The notes under the pieces are model-generated. The model did no database searches. It worked only from the letters and a program-made list of their open reading frames with translations, and was not told where the DNA came from. From the NCBI GenBank assembly GCA_027604685.1, contig JADHYX010000279.1:1-29035 (forward strand): a stretch of DNA of 29,035 nucleotides, written 5' to 3'. This stretch comes from Lobulomyces angularis. Taxonomy: Eukaryota; Chytridiomycota; Chytridiomycetes; Lobulomycetales; Lobulomycetaceae. Positions within the stretch are counted from its first letter, which is position 1; the number at the start of each line of letters is the position of its first letter. Below, in pieces: positions 13,140-23,593 of the stretch. Position numbers and translations under genes: made by a program.

Positions 13140-13483
13140 CATTGTTATTTTTATTTTATTTTTTAAATAAAAAAAAAAAAAAGAAAAACCAGTTTTCACA
13201 TCCGTTTACTAAAAAAAAAAAAAAAAAAAAAAATTGTTTTAATAATTTTTTATTAAATTTTTTAACAAAATAATTTTTTATTTTATCGTTTTTTTATTTT
13301 TATCATTCATTACCTTTGAATAATTGATGGGACTTTATTAATCCACATAACATACAAGCCTATTAATAAAAAAAAGGTTTTTTTTTTTTAACATAAAAAT
13401 AAATTTATTTTCGTTTTTATTCTTCTTCTTTATTGTTTTTTTACCCTAAGTTTTTCTTTTCTTTTTGGTACTATATCATTCAT
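12715..13483 (-). CDS. SPT4: Transcription elongation factor SPT4
   Basis: Six exons were reconstructed: 13445-13483, 13314-13359, 13190-13208, 12983-13085, 12857-12931 and 12715-12783. They give 116 residues, close to human SUPT4H1 and yeast Spt4 in length. SPT4 pairs with SPT5 (DSIF) to support processive RNA polymerase II transcription and to coordinate capping and chromatin passage. The four-cysteine zinc site is present as ACMLC and GCENC, although an intron splits it. CTSGTFDGFIALMQPEKSWVA and KWQRVDKFTKGLYAMRISG match the characteristic SPT4 core. The 19-nt third exon encodes VNGCENC across its junctions. The donor of the third intron is GTTTTT, which is atypical, but no alternative keeps the zinc ligands. 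The gene is divergent from UTP15. Confidence 0.95.
13190..13208 (-). other. SPT4: 19-nt micro-exon of SPT4
   Basis: The exon lies between TTTTAG and an atypical GTTTTT donor on the minus strand. It encodes NGCEN, including one zinc ligand, and the second cysteine of the pair is completed across the next junction. Skipping it would shift the frame. Confidence 0.8.
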
Positions 13484-14020
13484 ATTATTCTTTTTTTTTT
13501 TAAAACTTTTATTTTTTTTGTTTTTTTCAATTTTAGAAAAACCCTAACAATTAATATTAAACAAAAAAATTATTGTCCAAGTTATTTGGGTGTTAAAAAA
13601 AAAAAAAAAGGAAAATAAGAATTAAAAAAAAAAATAAAAAAAGGAAGTAAAGCATTGAAAAAAATGAATTTAAAATAAAAAATTAATTTGATCAAGTTTT
13701 AAATTTTGAAAATTTATGAAATCACCAACTCTTATTTTTGTTTGATTATTCTCAGCTTCTCTTTAATTTTTTTTTTTGTTAATTGGAATCACAAATTCTT
13801 TTAAACATAAATATCATTTGTAAAGTCTTGACAAAAAGAAAAATTTTTTTTTGTTTTAATTTATTCCTTTTTTTTCTTTCTTTTTATTTTCCTTTAAATT
13901 TTTCTTTGTATTTTATTGTGTTTAAAAAACAACTTCTTTTTTTTTTTTTAAAAAAAATACTATGTGTTTTTTTTTGTCTTCCTTTTTATTTTTTTTTTTT
14001 TTTTTTTTAATTTATTAAAA
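13484..14020. promoter_or_regulatory. Divergent promoter region between SPT4 and UTP15
   Basis: About 540 bp dominated by T- and A-runs, reaching 18 or more Ts just before the UTP15 start. No gene is supported. It necessarily contains the upstream sequences of both genes, but I see no specific element beyond poly(dA:dT) tracts, which in fungi commonly exclude nucleosomes at promoters. Confidence 0.5.
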
Positions 14021-15905
14021 ATGAGTGACTATAAACCAACCATAATAAACAAATACCAAACTATAAATAAGACTTCTGAATCGAGGTAATTTTATATTTA
14101 GCAAAATTTTCTAATATTTTTGTTTAGGTACTGGCGTTCGTTTAAGGTATTCAACAAAATTTAAGGTAAAAAAGTTAAAATTGTTTTTGTAGAATCCAAT
14201 TCTTGTGAACCATTTGGCATCTATAAATAATATAGCATTCAACCCGATAAATCCAAACCAATATGCTATTTCAACCAACGCAAGAATTTTATATTACAAT
14301 AATAATCAAGTTAAGAAAACCATTTCAAGGTTTAAAGATACTGTTTTCTACTGCTCATTTAGAAGTGATGGAAAAGTTATATTGGGGTGTGATGGTACTG
14401 GTTTAATTCAACTATTTGATACCGAATCCAGGTAGGAATTTTTTTTTTGTTTTTTTAATGTGAAAACTTTTTTCATTTTCAAGATCCATTTTACGATCAC
14501 TGAAAGGTCATGAGGCTCCATGTCGAGTTGCAAAGTTCAGCAGCAACTTGAATATTTTTAGTGCTGGTGATGATAAGACCATAAGATACTGGGACGTTCC
14601 TACTGAAACATGCATTAAACGTTATGATGGTCATCAGGATTATATCAGGTTTAACTTCTTAAATATGAAATTCGTTAAAAATTATTAATTTTTTTTTTTG
14701 TTTGTAGAACAGGAGTTATCTCTACCAATAATCCACACTTGTTTATATCGGGATCTTATGACCACACTATAAAAATCTGGGATAGTAGAACTAGTGAATG
14801 CCAAGCTACTTTCAATCATAATCAACCAGTAGAATCAGTTTTAATGCTTCCGGGTGGAGGATTGATAGCCTCTGCTGGAGGAAATCAAATAAAGATATGG
14901 GATGTTTTAAATGCCGTTGGTGGTTCTCAGCATCAACCTATACAAACCTTATCTAATCATCAGAAAACTGTTACCGCAATGTGTTTGGATGGTAGCAACA
15001 GCAGGATTCTCTCTGGTGGATTAGATCATCATGTTAAGGTCTATGGATTAGAGGACTTTAAAGTTTTACACAGTGTTAAATATCCCGCTCCTATTTTATC
15101 AATTTGTCTTTCAGTAATTAATTTTTTTCACCTTTTTCTAAGTAAGGGTTAATTATTTATTATAGCCCGATGATACAAGATTGATAGTAGGAATGAGTAC
15201 GGGTTTAGTTTCCATTCGACAGCGTCAAGTAAAGCCACAGGAAGCACTACTTGGTAACCAAAAAAAGGAAAAATTAAGAAATGGTAGTTACAAATATTTT
15301 ATGAGGGGGGCAAGTCACAAAGAGGACGAAGTAATTAAACACTAATTTTCTTCTTTAGTTTTAATTTTATTACTTTTAGCTTGACATATGGGTTGAGAGC
15401 AAAAAAAGTAAAAATCTAAAAAAATTCGATAAATTTTTGAAAAAATTTCAGTATGGAGATGCATTGGATTCTGTGTTAAATACGGTTTCATAAATTTTTC
15501 TTTACATTAATTTTTTTTGCAGAGGAACCAATCACCAGTTATAATTGTTAGCTTGTTGCAAGAGTTAATACATAGAGACGCCCTAAAATTAGCGCTTTCT
15601 AACAGAGATGATGTATCATTAGAGCCCATAGCAAAATTCTTGAAAAAATACATTAGCAATTCCAGATTTTCTCCTTTATTGATTGATGTAACTAACGTGA
15701 TTTTAGGTATGAAGTAACAAATTTGCATAGATTTTTATATATTTGTACAGATATGTATAGCTCGGTAATAAATCAATCAGTAATAATTGATGAGTTATTT
15801 CAAAAAATTATGGAAAAGGTCAAGGAGGAGTTAGAAGTTCATGAAAAACTGTTGGAGTGTTTGGGAATAATGGATTTAGTGTTCAATATAAGCAGTCGAG
15901 CTTAA
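14021..15905 (+). CDS. UTP15: U3 snoRNP-associated WD-repeat protein UTP15
   Basis: Nine exons (14021-14085, 14128-14146, 14193-14431, 14484-14648, 14708-15113, 15166-15330, 15380-15484, 15523-15706 and 15751-15905) give exactly 500 residues. The human protein is about 518. UTP15 is a nucleolar subunit of the t-UTP/UTP-A subcomplex of the small-subunit processome, needed for pre-18S rRNA synthesis and early cleavage. The N-terminus reads YWRSFKNPI. VKKTISRFKDTVFYCSFRSDG opens the propeller, then WD repeats follow (IRYWDVPTE, IKIWDSRTSE, IKIWDVLN). The UTP15 C-terminal helical domain occupies about residues 353-500 (FDKFLKKFQYGDALDSVL, VIIVSLLQELIHRDALKLAL, SLEPIAKFLKKYI). A 19-nt exon encodes most of YWRSFK. 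Confidence 0.96.
14128..14146 (+). other. UTP15: 19-nt micro-exon of UTP15
   Basis: The exon lies between TTTAG and GTATTC and encodes YWRSFK across the phase-2 junction. It matches the conserved YWK/R motif near the N-terminus of UTP15. The flanking introns are 42 and 46 nt. Confidence 0.85.
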
Positions 15906-16188
15906 AATTATTAACATAATAGAAGTATATTACATACCCTTTCATTAAATTAAGTTGATTTCCTTTTAATAAAAATTAATTAATATTGCTACCTAGAATA
16001 AAATGGCACTTAATACGTTTATGTGTTTACAGATTTTGTTATATCGTCATTTGTAAGAAGTACAAATTTCAATCTCAGAATACATAAAAAAAAAATTGTT
16101 AGTGAAGAATAAAAAGCATTTGTTATCAACTTTTCTTAATATTAAATATATATATCTGTTCTCGTAAAACTTTATTTTGTTAAACCAT

Positions 16189-16204
16189 ATGTTTTGGCGA
16201 TTTG
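16189..16204 (+). other. 16-nt first coding exon of the SAPS gene
   Basis: ATG TTT TGG CGA TTT G is followed by GTATGC and a 42-nt intron. Splicing completes FG and continues FHNSAAID. MFWRFG is the typical SAPS N-terminus, so the tiny exon is well supported. Confidence 0.88.
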
Positions 16205-19085
16205 GTATGCGATAAACTTTTAACAGGTCTTTCCTAAATTGCCTAGGTTTTCATAATTCTGCTGCGATAGACTCAACTTTAGAAAAAGAAGGTTTAACTT
16301 TACAGGACTTGTTTGAAGAAGAGGTTCCTTTTTTTATTTAATAATTATGAATCTTAAATTTTTTAAAGGATCTTCTTCAAGAGTGTAAAAGTCACAACAA
16401 CAAATTAATAGATTATTTATGTAAAGTAGACGTACTTAAACAATTAACAGACATAATGTTGATTAAAAATAAACCGCCATCTGATGTCATTGAAGAGGAA
16501 GAAGAGAGAAATAAAAGATACAAGTATTGTGTTCTTCTTTTTTTTTTAACAAATTTAAAAGATACGCTTACTATGCATGCGAAGTTCTTTGTTGTGAAGT
16601 ATTCGCTATTTGCGATGCATTTGTGTCAAATATAGATTTGTTAGCTGAACTTTGGAAAATTTTGGAAAGTCCTCCTCCGTTAGATATTGCACAAATATCT
16701 TATTTTGCAAAAGCAAATATGGTTTTTTTAGAAAAAAAACCTGTTCAAGTACATAAAAATCTTATTTTATTAATTATTTTATAATTACAATGCAAGATGA
16801 TCAATTATATCAAATCTAAACCAAATATTTTAAGTAATTTATTAAATCACATATCCAACAGCGGAGTTAGCGGACTACTATTAAAATTGATTAGTATTGA
16901 AGAAGTTCCTGAAGCCCACGGCATTATAGAGTGGCTACGGAATGAAAATTTAATCATCATGTTATTGGATAGATTCAATCCTGAATTGGATTCCTTGGTT
17001 TTTTTCTTAAATTTTTGTATTAAAAATTTTTAGATAAATGATCTTGCATCACAATTAATATTGGATATTATCGCTGTTTCTTATCAAACTAGTTCACAAA
17101 TCGAACTTGCTTTGATGGATCCTACTCAAGTTGTGCCTGCTATAGGTGGGAATGTTTTAATTGAACAACTAAAAAGGTAAATATATAATATATAATATCG
17201 CTTTATTTTGAAATTTTTTTTTTTCAGTGAACACGTGATAAACAAATTAGTAGATTATATGGTTAGCGAAAAAAATTCCCGCAATAACCATGTTTTGATT
17301 AATGGTATTAATATAATTATTGAATTGATGAGGAGATATTGCAGGTATTGTAAAAATCGGAATTAGATTATTGAAGTATTTAGTGAAATCGAGCAAGCGG
17401 AATACCAACAACATCATCACCAAATTCAGACACATAAATTTTCTTCAAATCCAGTTTCCTTAGAGAAGTTAAAAGCTTTAGCAACTGATCCAAATGGATT
17501 ATTACGAGTTTTAGGAACTAGAATTAATGAATTTATTCATTTGTTGTCTTCTTCAAGAACAAATGTATGCATTTTTATGTATATTTGCACAATTAACTAA
17601 TTTGTAGAAAGAGCCAGTAATGACTTCTATTGGTCTAAATGTACCACTTGGTTGTGAAAGGTTGAAAATTTGTGAGTTGTTTGCAGAAATTTTGCATTTG
17701 CAATATTTGTATACTTCCAGCCCGTTATTTGACAAACTGATATTAACATCTCTGGGAAAGAACGGTACTACTAATGATGTCAATGTTGCAGATGAATTAG
17801 TTAGCATTTCTGAATCTTTTGTGAATTCCAAAATATTACCAATTTGTCTGGTATTGATTTAGTTTTGGAGGAAGAATCTAACCTTTTTTTTTCTTTTAAG
17901 GACCTTTTTTTTAAATTTCCATGGAATAATTTTTTACACAGCGTTGTTTACGATATGATAGCAAAAATATTTGTTGATAAAAATGTTCATTAAACTTTAT
18001 TAATTTTAAAAATTGTACTTATATTATATAGAACACCTACACCTTTTTTACTATGGCAGCAAATACTTCTGTAATATCCACTGAAAAAAAGCATCCTATT
18101 ATTGAGGAAAAGATGATGTTTATAAAAAAAGTAGTTCGTACTTTAGTTATATCTGTAAGTAAAAGATCCTTTTTTTTTTTAGTTGATTTTTTACTGATTT
18201 CCCAGATTTATCAAGATGGACAACTAACTACAAAGATTACCAATGCTCAACGACAGAATGATTATGAACTGTAAGAAATAGGGCTGAATTTAAATTTTAT
18301 TTTTTAAAATATAGTGAACAACCTAAAGGAGTGCGACTAGGTTACATGGGTCACTTAACATATATATCTGAAGAAGTTTGCAAATTAATGGAAAAGTGTT
18401 CGGCAGATTTAAAGGATGATTTAAACTGTATTTATAATCTTGAATTTCATATATAACCTACATATTGTGCATAGCATATTTTCAACAAAGTACATGGGAG
18501 GATTACCTCTCAGGTGTATATAGAGAAACTAAAGAAAGGGATCATCAAGCATTGGGAGGAGAACGACCTAATGCACCTCCAACGTCAAACGTTATTCCAG
18601 GAGTTACTGGCATTCAAAATGGTGTTATAGTTGATGAATTAAACCCGACACAGCAAAACCAAGTTTTAAAAAAGAACCTGGGGCAAAATGCAGAAGATAG
18701 TGATGATGAAGAAGATTTGGATAAAGGCGAAATATGCCTTGCAGACGGAGATTTTGCTAGCGATCAAGTAGAATACATTTTTTTTTATTAATAAATAAAA
18801 AATTAGTTTGCAAGATACCTTTGTCAGCAAATAGTTAATGATTTTCCTACTGGATTTTCTTTTGACGAAGAGGAGGAGGAGGCAGATGCTGATGACGATC
18901 TGGCGGAATGGAAGACAGGCCTTGTTTTAGACACCATTAGTGGCTTTGAAATAGTATGTTTTTTTTCTACTTTGTAAACAACAAAACATTTACACTGTAA
19001 ATAGGATCAAAAATTTCCAGAACGAATTAGTAGTTTAGATACATCAGATGTGGAAAGTAAATTTTCGGAGGAAAAAACAATTTAA
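16189..19085 (+). CDS. SAPS-domain regulatory subunit of PP6/Sit4-type phosphatase
   Basis: Sixteen exons were resolved, giving 737 residues: 16189-16204, 16247-16323, 16369-16523, 16562-16748, 16797-16997, 17034-17176, 17228-17344, 17384-17564, 17608-17850, 17901-17972, 18032-18154, 18206-18270, 18315-18427, 18475-18767, 18807-18953 and 19005-19085. The opening MFWRFGFHNSAAIDSTL and FEEEDLLQECKSHNNKLIDY are hallmarks of PPP6R/SAP155 proteins. DLFFKFPWNNFLHSVV and GVRLGYMGHLTYISEEV mark the end of the helical-repeat domain (to about residue 565). The tail holds STWEDYLSGVYRETKERD and acidic patches (DSDDEEDLDKG, DEEEEEADADDDL). Such proteins bind and direct the PP6/Sit4 catalytic subunit in cell-cycle and stress signalling. 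Two introns are only 36 and 39 nt. Confidence 0.94.
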
Positions 19086-19303
19086 AAAAAGCTTAAAGAT
19101 TTATCATTTTTGGATGGAAAAGTTTCACATATATATTATAATTTTCTGAATACACTAATTAATTCATCTTTTTGCAAGAATATTTTATATATATTGTATA
19201 CATATAGTCATCTATAATAGAAAAAATAAGAAATATTGGTATATTCATTCATGTCCCGTTTAATTGTTTACTATAAATATATTTTATATAAATTCATAAT
19301 ACT

Positions 19304-21801
19304 CTAATCTTCAAATTTAATGTAGTCTTCAAAATCAGCATTTTCTTCCAATTCGTCCTCAAAGTTGGTGCTCAACCGAAAAACGCCAAATTTACTTAAA
19401 CTGTCGATACTATTAACACTGTCAAATGAAAAATCATTCTTTGACTTTTCAGATTTCACTTCATCCTCGTCACTAGCAGAAAAAATATAATTTTTGCTGG
19501 AATTACTACTGCTTGAACCGTAAGATCCAGTGTTATCGTTAAAAAAATTAAAATTACTTGATTTCTTACTTTTATCATTGAAAATTTTGTTTAATTCATT
19601 CAATGGCCTAATTTTGGTTTTTTTTTTGCTTTTTTGCAGCGGTTTATCTTTTTTTTCTAGTTCTTGTTCTATAATATTCTTCGCGTCTTGATTGTAATTA
19701 CTCTTTAAATTGTGGGTTTTCATAAATAAAATAGAATTTTTTTCAGTTTCCAATTGCAATAATTTTTCATTATCTGTTAATTCGGAACTTAAAAATAAAC
19801 AGTCTTCCTGTGTAATATTTGAAACTATATCAAGTTGATCTTGTGATGTTGATTTCTTCAACATTTTTGCTTTTGAATTTAAATTATCTTTTAAAATGGA
19901 ACTTTCCCCATTTCTATAACTTTTAAACCCATTGGGAGTTGAAACAGACAAAGTCTCAATTTCTGACAATGAAGACGAAGAAAGCGCGGCATTTTTGTAT
20001 CTATTTGAAAAGGGGATGTTGATCGGTTTTGATTTGCTAGCTGTATGATCACTATTGTAGTAATTATCATCATCCTCACCAGTATTACAACTTTCTCCGG
20101 TAGAGCTATGACTCAACTCTCTAATCAAAATATCTCTATTAATTGGGGATAATTTTTGTAATGATTCTTGTAAAAATTCAATTTTTTTTTCTAAACTATT
20201 AGAATTAAAATCCACAAAAAAAACTTCCTTGCAACTATCATCTAAGTCTTTTAACTGAGAACTTCTAAGTAATTCAGCAGCTGTAGGACGCTCCTTAGGA
20301 TCCACTCTTAAACACAGCGATATAAATTCATATTCTTTCATTAACTTCTTTTCCTCAAAAATATGTTTTATTGCTGCAATTCCTTTTTCACGGATTTTAT
20401 TTAAGGTAACTAGAGTTTTAGTTCATTGAAGATAAAATCTCATAAGAATTCACTAATTTATACCAATTCGTTCCATTCCAGTCCTAAAAAATAAGAACAG
20501 TTCCAAACAGATAATTCCAAAACTATATATATCTGATTTTGTTGTTACTTCATTCCTAACGCCTTTATCTTCATACAAAATTCTATAATTATATGTAAAA
20601 AGTAAGAAATAAAATTTTTACTCTGGAGCGCAATAATTGTAAGTTCCATAAATTTGAGATATTTCACCCTCCAAATCCAATTTTTTAATGTTTTCAATTA
20701 TATTTTTGGCAGTTGCAACATTAACTTCTTCTTTGGTTTCGGGATCTTCAACTATTACTTTATCAGCAATACTTTTAGCTAGACCAAAATCGCCTAACAA
20801 GATCACAGGATAATCGACAAAAATCTAAAAAATTAGTTGAAAAAGCTCAACCAGAACCTTAAACTTACATTTTCTGGAGACAAGTCCCGATGTATAATAG
20901 AATGCTCATGGATGTGATTGAGACCCTCTAAAATTTGCTAAAAATATTGAAAAGATGTAAGAAAGTAACTAACAAGTAAGTAACCTTTAAAATTTCAAAA
21001 TTTTTTTGATAACAAACTTCTTTCCTCATTTCCATCCATTGTCTTAAATCAGGGCAGCTACAAAGTTGCATCTGAATATACAAAATGGCATTTTTTTTTC
21101 TAGATAAAGGATTAGAGGAAACGAAATTACGTTTAAATGAATTTTTACATTTTTTTTTTAACGGATTTTGTTTCATCCTTTCGGTTTAATTCTTCAATCC
21201 ATGCATTATAGTATCTTACAACGTTTTTATTACTAGCTATCTTTGCAAATAATTTTACCTCTCTGATAATTTTTTTATCATTTTTTGTTGTATTTAAATA
21301 AACTTTTTTGATGGCGTACTCTAATACAAAATATAAATATGCAAATATAGTTTAAACAAAATAACCTTGGTCATCTAACTTATTTTTGGATTGATAAACT
21401 GTTCCAAAACCACCTATTTGGGAAAAAAAAAAAGTTTAGAAAATATATTTCATAAATAATTAATGACCTTTTCCCAATACAGCAATTTCTTCAAACTCTG
21501 TTTCATCTGGGAAAAATTAAATTTTTGGTTTAATAAAAATGAAAAAAAAGGTAAAATTTTTCGTACATCTTCCCACAGAATTATTAATTTTATCAAGCTG
21601 AAAAAGTTGATAACAAATATTGTTCAGAATTAAATTGCAAGTAAAGTTTAGAGCTACTGAATCATCATTGAAGTTTTTGTAGACAACTGTACTCTCAGAG
21701 TTTTTAATAAGAACCGGAAAACTCAAAGGGGAATAAAATTTGGTAAAAAGAATAAAGTTTTCCTTTTCTATATCTGACATCTGAATTATCTGAAGCACCA
21801 T
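19304..21801 (-). CDS. eIF2-alpha kinase, HRI-like, with long Ser-rich C-terminal tail
   Basis: This kinase would phosphorylate translation factor eIF2-alpha under stress to reduce initiation. The catalytic set is complete: [10 protein letters not shown] (glycine loop), YAIKKV (ATP lysine), [27 protein letters not shown] and APE. Subfamily marks are [18 protein letters not shown] before the hinge and the TGMER motif after [13 protein letters not shown], both characteristic of eIF2-alpha kinases. A short basic insert ([14 protein letters not shown]) lies between the N-lobe strands. The region before the kinase is only about 90 residues, with no lumenal/transmembrane or RWD/HisRS-like parts, so HRI-like architecture fits better than PERK or GCN2. 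Beyond the kinase is an unusual tail of about 300 residues, rich in Ser, Lys and Asp and ending [10 protein letters not shown]. The start may be the ATG at 21799-21801 or the one at 21778-21780 (MSDIEKEN). Confidence 0.93.
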
Positions 21802-22309
21802 TCTTCAACGCAATTTGATTAGAATTTAATGGAATGAATTGTATGGTGGCACCAATCCAGGAATTTATCAAATAAACTTCGTAAAATAATAAAATTAGTA
21901 AAATGACTGAAGAATAAAAAGCTGCTAGAAATAATCCAGCAGAAAATGTTCATATCTATTCTAGTAAATAATGCTGCGTAATAAGTACAAAACACAACTC
22001 GGCAGTAGATGCAATAAACAATTTCCCTTCCCAAATTTATTTACTGTGCTTCTTACATCCTTCTACAGCTCCTGTAACTACCAAACTTAATTTCCTAACA
22101 CTAAGTTCAATAAATTAACACAATGATGCTACGTTTTTTGACATAATGTTCATAAATTTGACGCCATGTTAAAAGAAGTGTGTGAGACGGAACTCAAAAT
22201 TTCACTTTTTTCAAGCTATATCTACAAAAATATTAGATTTCATTTTCGAAAGTTTAATTACTTTTTCAGTTACAGAAACCTTTTATCACAAACTAAAGCT
22301 ACTCTACTT
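21802..22309. promoter_or_regulatory. Divergent promoter region of the eIF2-alpha kinase and UBC6
   Basis: About 508 bp of mixed composition with few homopolymers, unlike most spacers here. Short ORFs on both strands show no family features and are hydrophobic by composition. Upstream sequences of both genes must lie here. I see no clear UPRE or ERSE-type element. Confidence 0.45.
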
Positions 22310-23466
22310 ATGGCCTCGAAACAAGTATATTTTACCAATTTACTTTTCTAAAACTTCTTTTGTTCTAATTGCCACTCTTTTTACTTGAATTTTTTTTTCA
22401 TAGGCATACAAACGGTAAAAAAATTAACCTTTTTAAAAAATTGATTTACATTGCTTCTTTTTTTATTCCTAGTCTAACGAAGGAATATTTGCAGCTACAT
22501 AATGACCCTATTCCTTTCATAGTCGCAAAACCACTTGAATCTAATATTCTAGAATGGTATTAATTTTTTTTAAATTTTTTTTTTATTTTGCATTATAAAA
22601 GGCACTACATTATCACCGGCCCAAAAGGTTTATCTGTTTTTTCATGCCAGTAGTTAATATTTATTTTTCAGATTCTCCATATTCTGATGGCCAATATCAT
22701 GGTGTAATTATATTTCCAGGAGATTATCCATATAAGCCTCCGGGTAAAACTTTCTTGAATTCTTCAAACTAATTTTTTTTGTCAGCAATAAAAATGTTGA
22801 CTCCAAATGGGAGATTTCAGGTTAATTTCAGGCTGTGTCTTACTATGAGTGATTACCATCCTGGTTCCTGGAAACCAGCATGTATTGTGCTTTTAATTTC
22901 TGTTCTTATTGTTAATTTATATTATGACAGGGTCAGTATCGACAATATTAAATGGTCTTTTAAGCTTTATGCTGGAAGATACAAGTACAACTGGATCCAT
23001 TATTACCACTAAAAGTCAAAAAATACTTTTTGCTAAACAGTATTTTTTTATTTTCCTGTTTTTTTATTGAACTTAATTTTCTAGGTCGAGAGCTTGGAAT
23101 TCAAGAAATCAAAAATTTCGAGGTATTTTTATCCAAAATTATTTAATCTTATCAATATAATGGTTTGCAGAAATATTTCCTGAGTATTGTTTACTGGAGG
23201 AAGAGAATAGTTTAGAAACAAGCAATAACGAAATTCAAAATGAAGATCGTACAATATCAGCTATTCATGATGGCAATTTGGTGAACCGAAAAGCTCAAAT
23301 TAAACTTAAAAAGGATTATAACACAGAGGTTAATAATATTAGACAAGGAACAAGTTCAAGTAAAACTGATAAAAGTTTTCTGTTTTCCATTAAAAACATG
23401 CTAATTTTTAGTTTCTTAGGTTTTTGTTATTTGTTTATTGTAAAAGTCAGTGAAAGAATTGTTTAA
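22310..23466 (+). CDS. UBC6: ER tail-anchored ubiquitin-conjugating enzyme E2, UBC6/UBE2J2 type
   Basis: Nine exons (22310-22324, 22404-22414, 22473-22556, 22602-22627, 22672-22743, 22786-22881, 22931-23039, 23085-23122 and 23171-23466) give 248 residues, essentially the length of yeast Ubc6 (250). The N-terminus reads MASKQAYKRLTKEYL, followed by NILEWHYIITGP, FPGDYPYKPPAIKMLTPNGR and LCLTMSDYHPGSWKPAWSVS. The catalytic cysteine is the one in RLCLTM. The region replaces the HPN motif of most E2s with the UBC6-type TPNGRF. C-terminal NMLIFSFLGFCYLFIVKV is a single membrane helix at the very end, a tail anchor in the ER membrane. The enzyme works with DOA10-type ligases in ER-associated degradation. 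The 15- and 11-nt first two exons are needed to complete the family N-terminus. Confidence 0.96.
22404..22414 (+). other. UBC6: 11-nt micro-exon of UBC6
   Basis: GCA TAC AAA CG lies between TTTCATAG and GTAAAA. It joins ATG GCC TCG AAA CAA to T CTA ACG AAG and yields KQAYKRLTKEY, which matches the conserved Ubc6/UBE2J N-terminus. This is the smallest exon supported in the window. Confidence 0.85.
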
Positions 23467-23593
23467 ATAAGATAAATATGTTAATTTATTAAACCAGCTT
23501 CAAAATTTTATCTAAAACTCTTTAATTTTTATACCAAATACTACTACTATTTACAGCATATCATAAGTTTAAGTACAAATTTTGTGAAAATTC

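Noticed and set aside
12906..13166. 86-residue plus-strand ORF
   Set aside because: It is antisense to SPT4 exons and mostly poly-T-encoded phenylalanine.
13433..14010. Two plus-strand ORFs rich in Phe and Lys
   Set aside because: The first partly overlaps the SPT4 first exon and both are translations of homopolymer tracts. No start context or family features.
15906..16188. Gene between UTP15 and the SAPS gene
   Set aside because: No open frame of note and no RNA-gene signature. It is treated as terminator plus promoter sequence of tandem genes.
21819..22388. ORFs on both strands between the kinase and UBC6
   Set aside because: They overlap one another, are hydrophobic by composition, and do not join to either neighbouring gene through credible splice sites.
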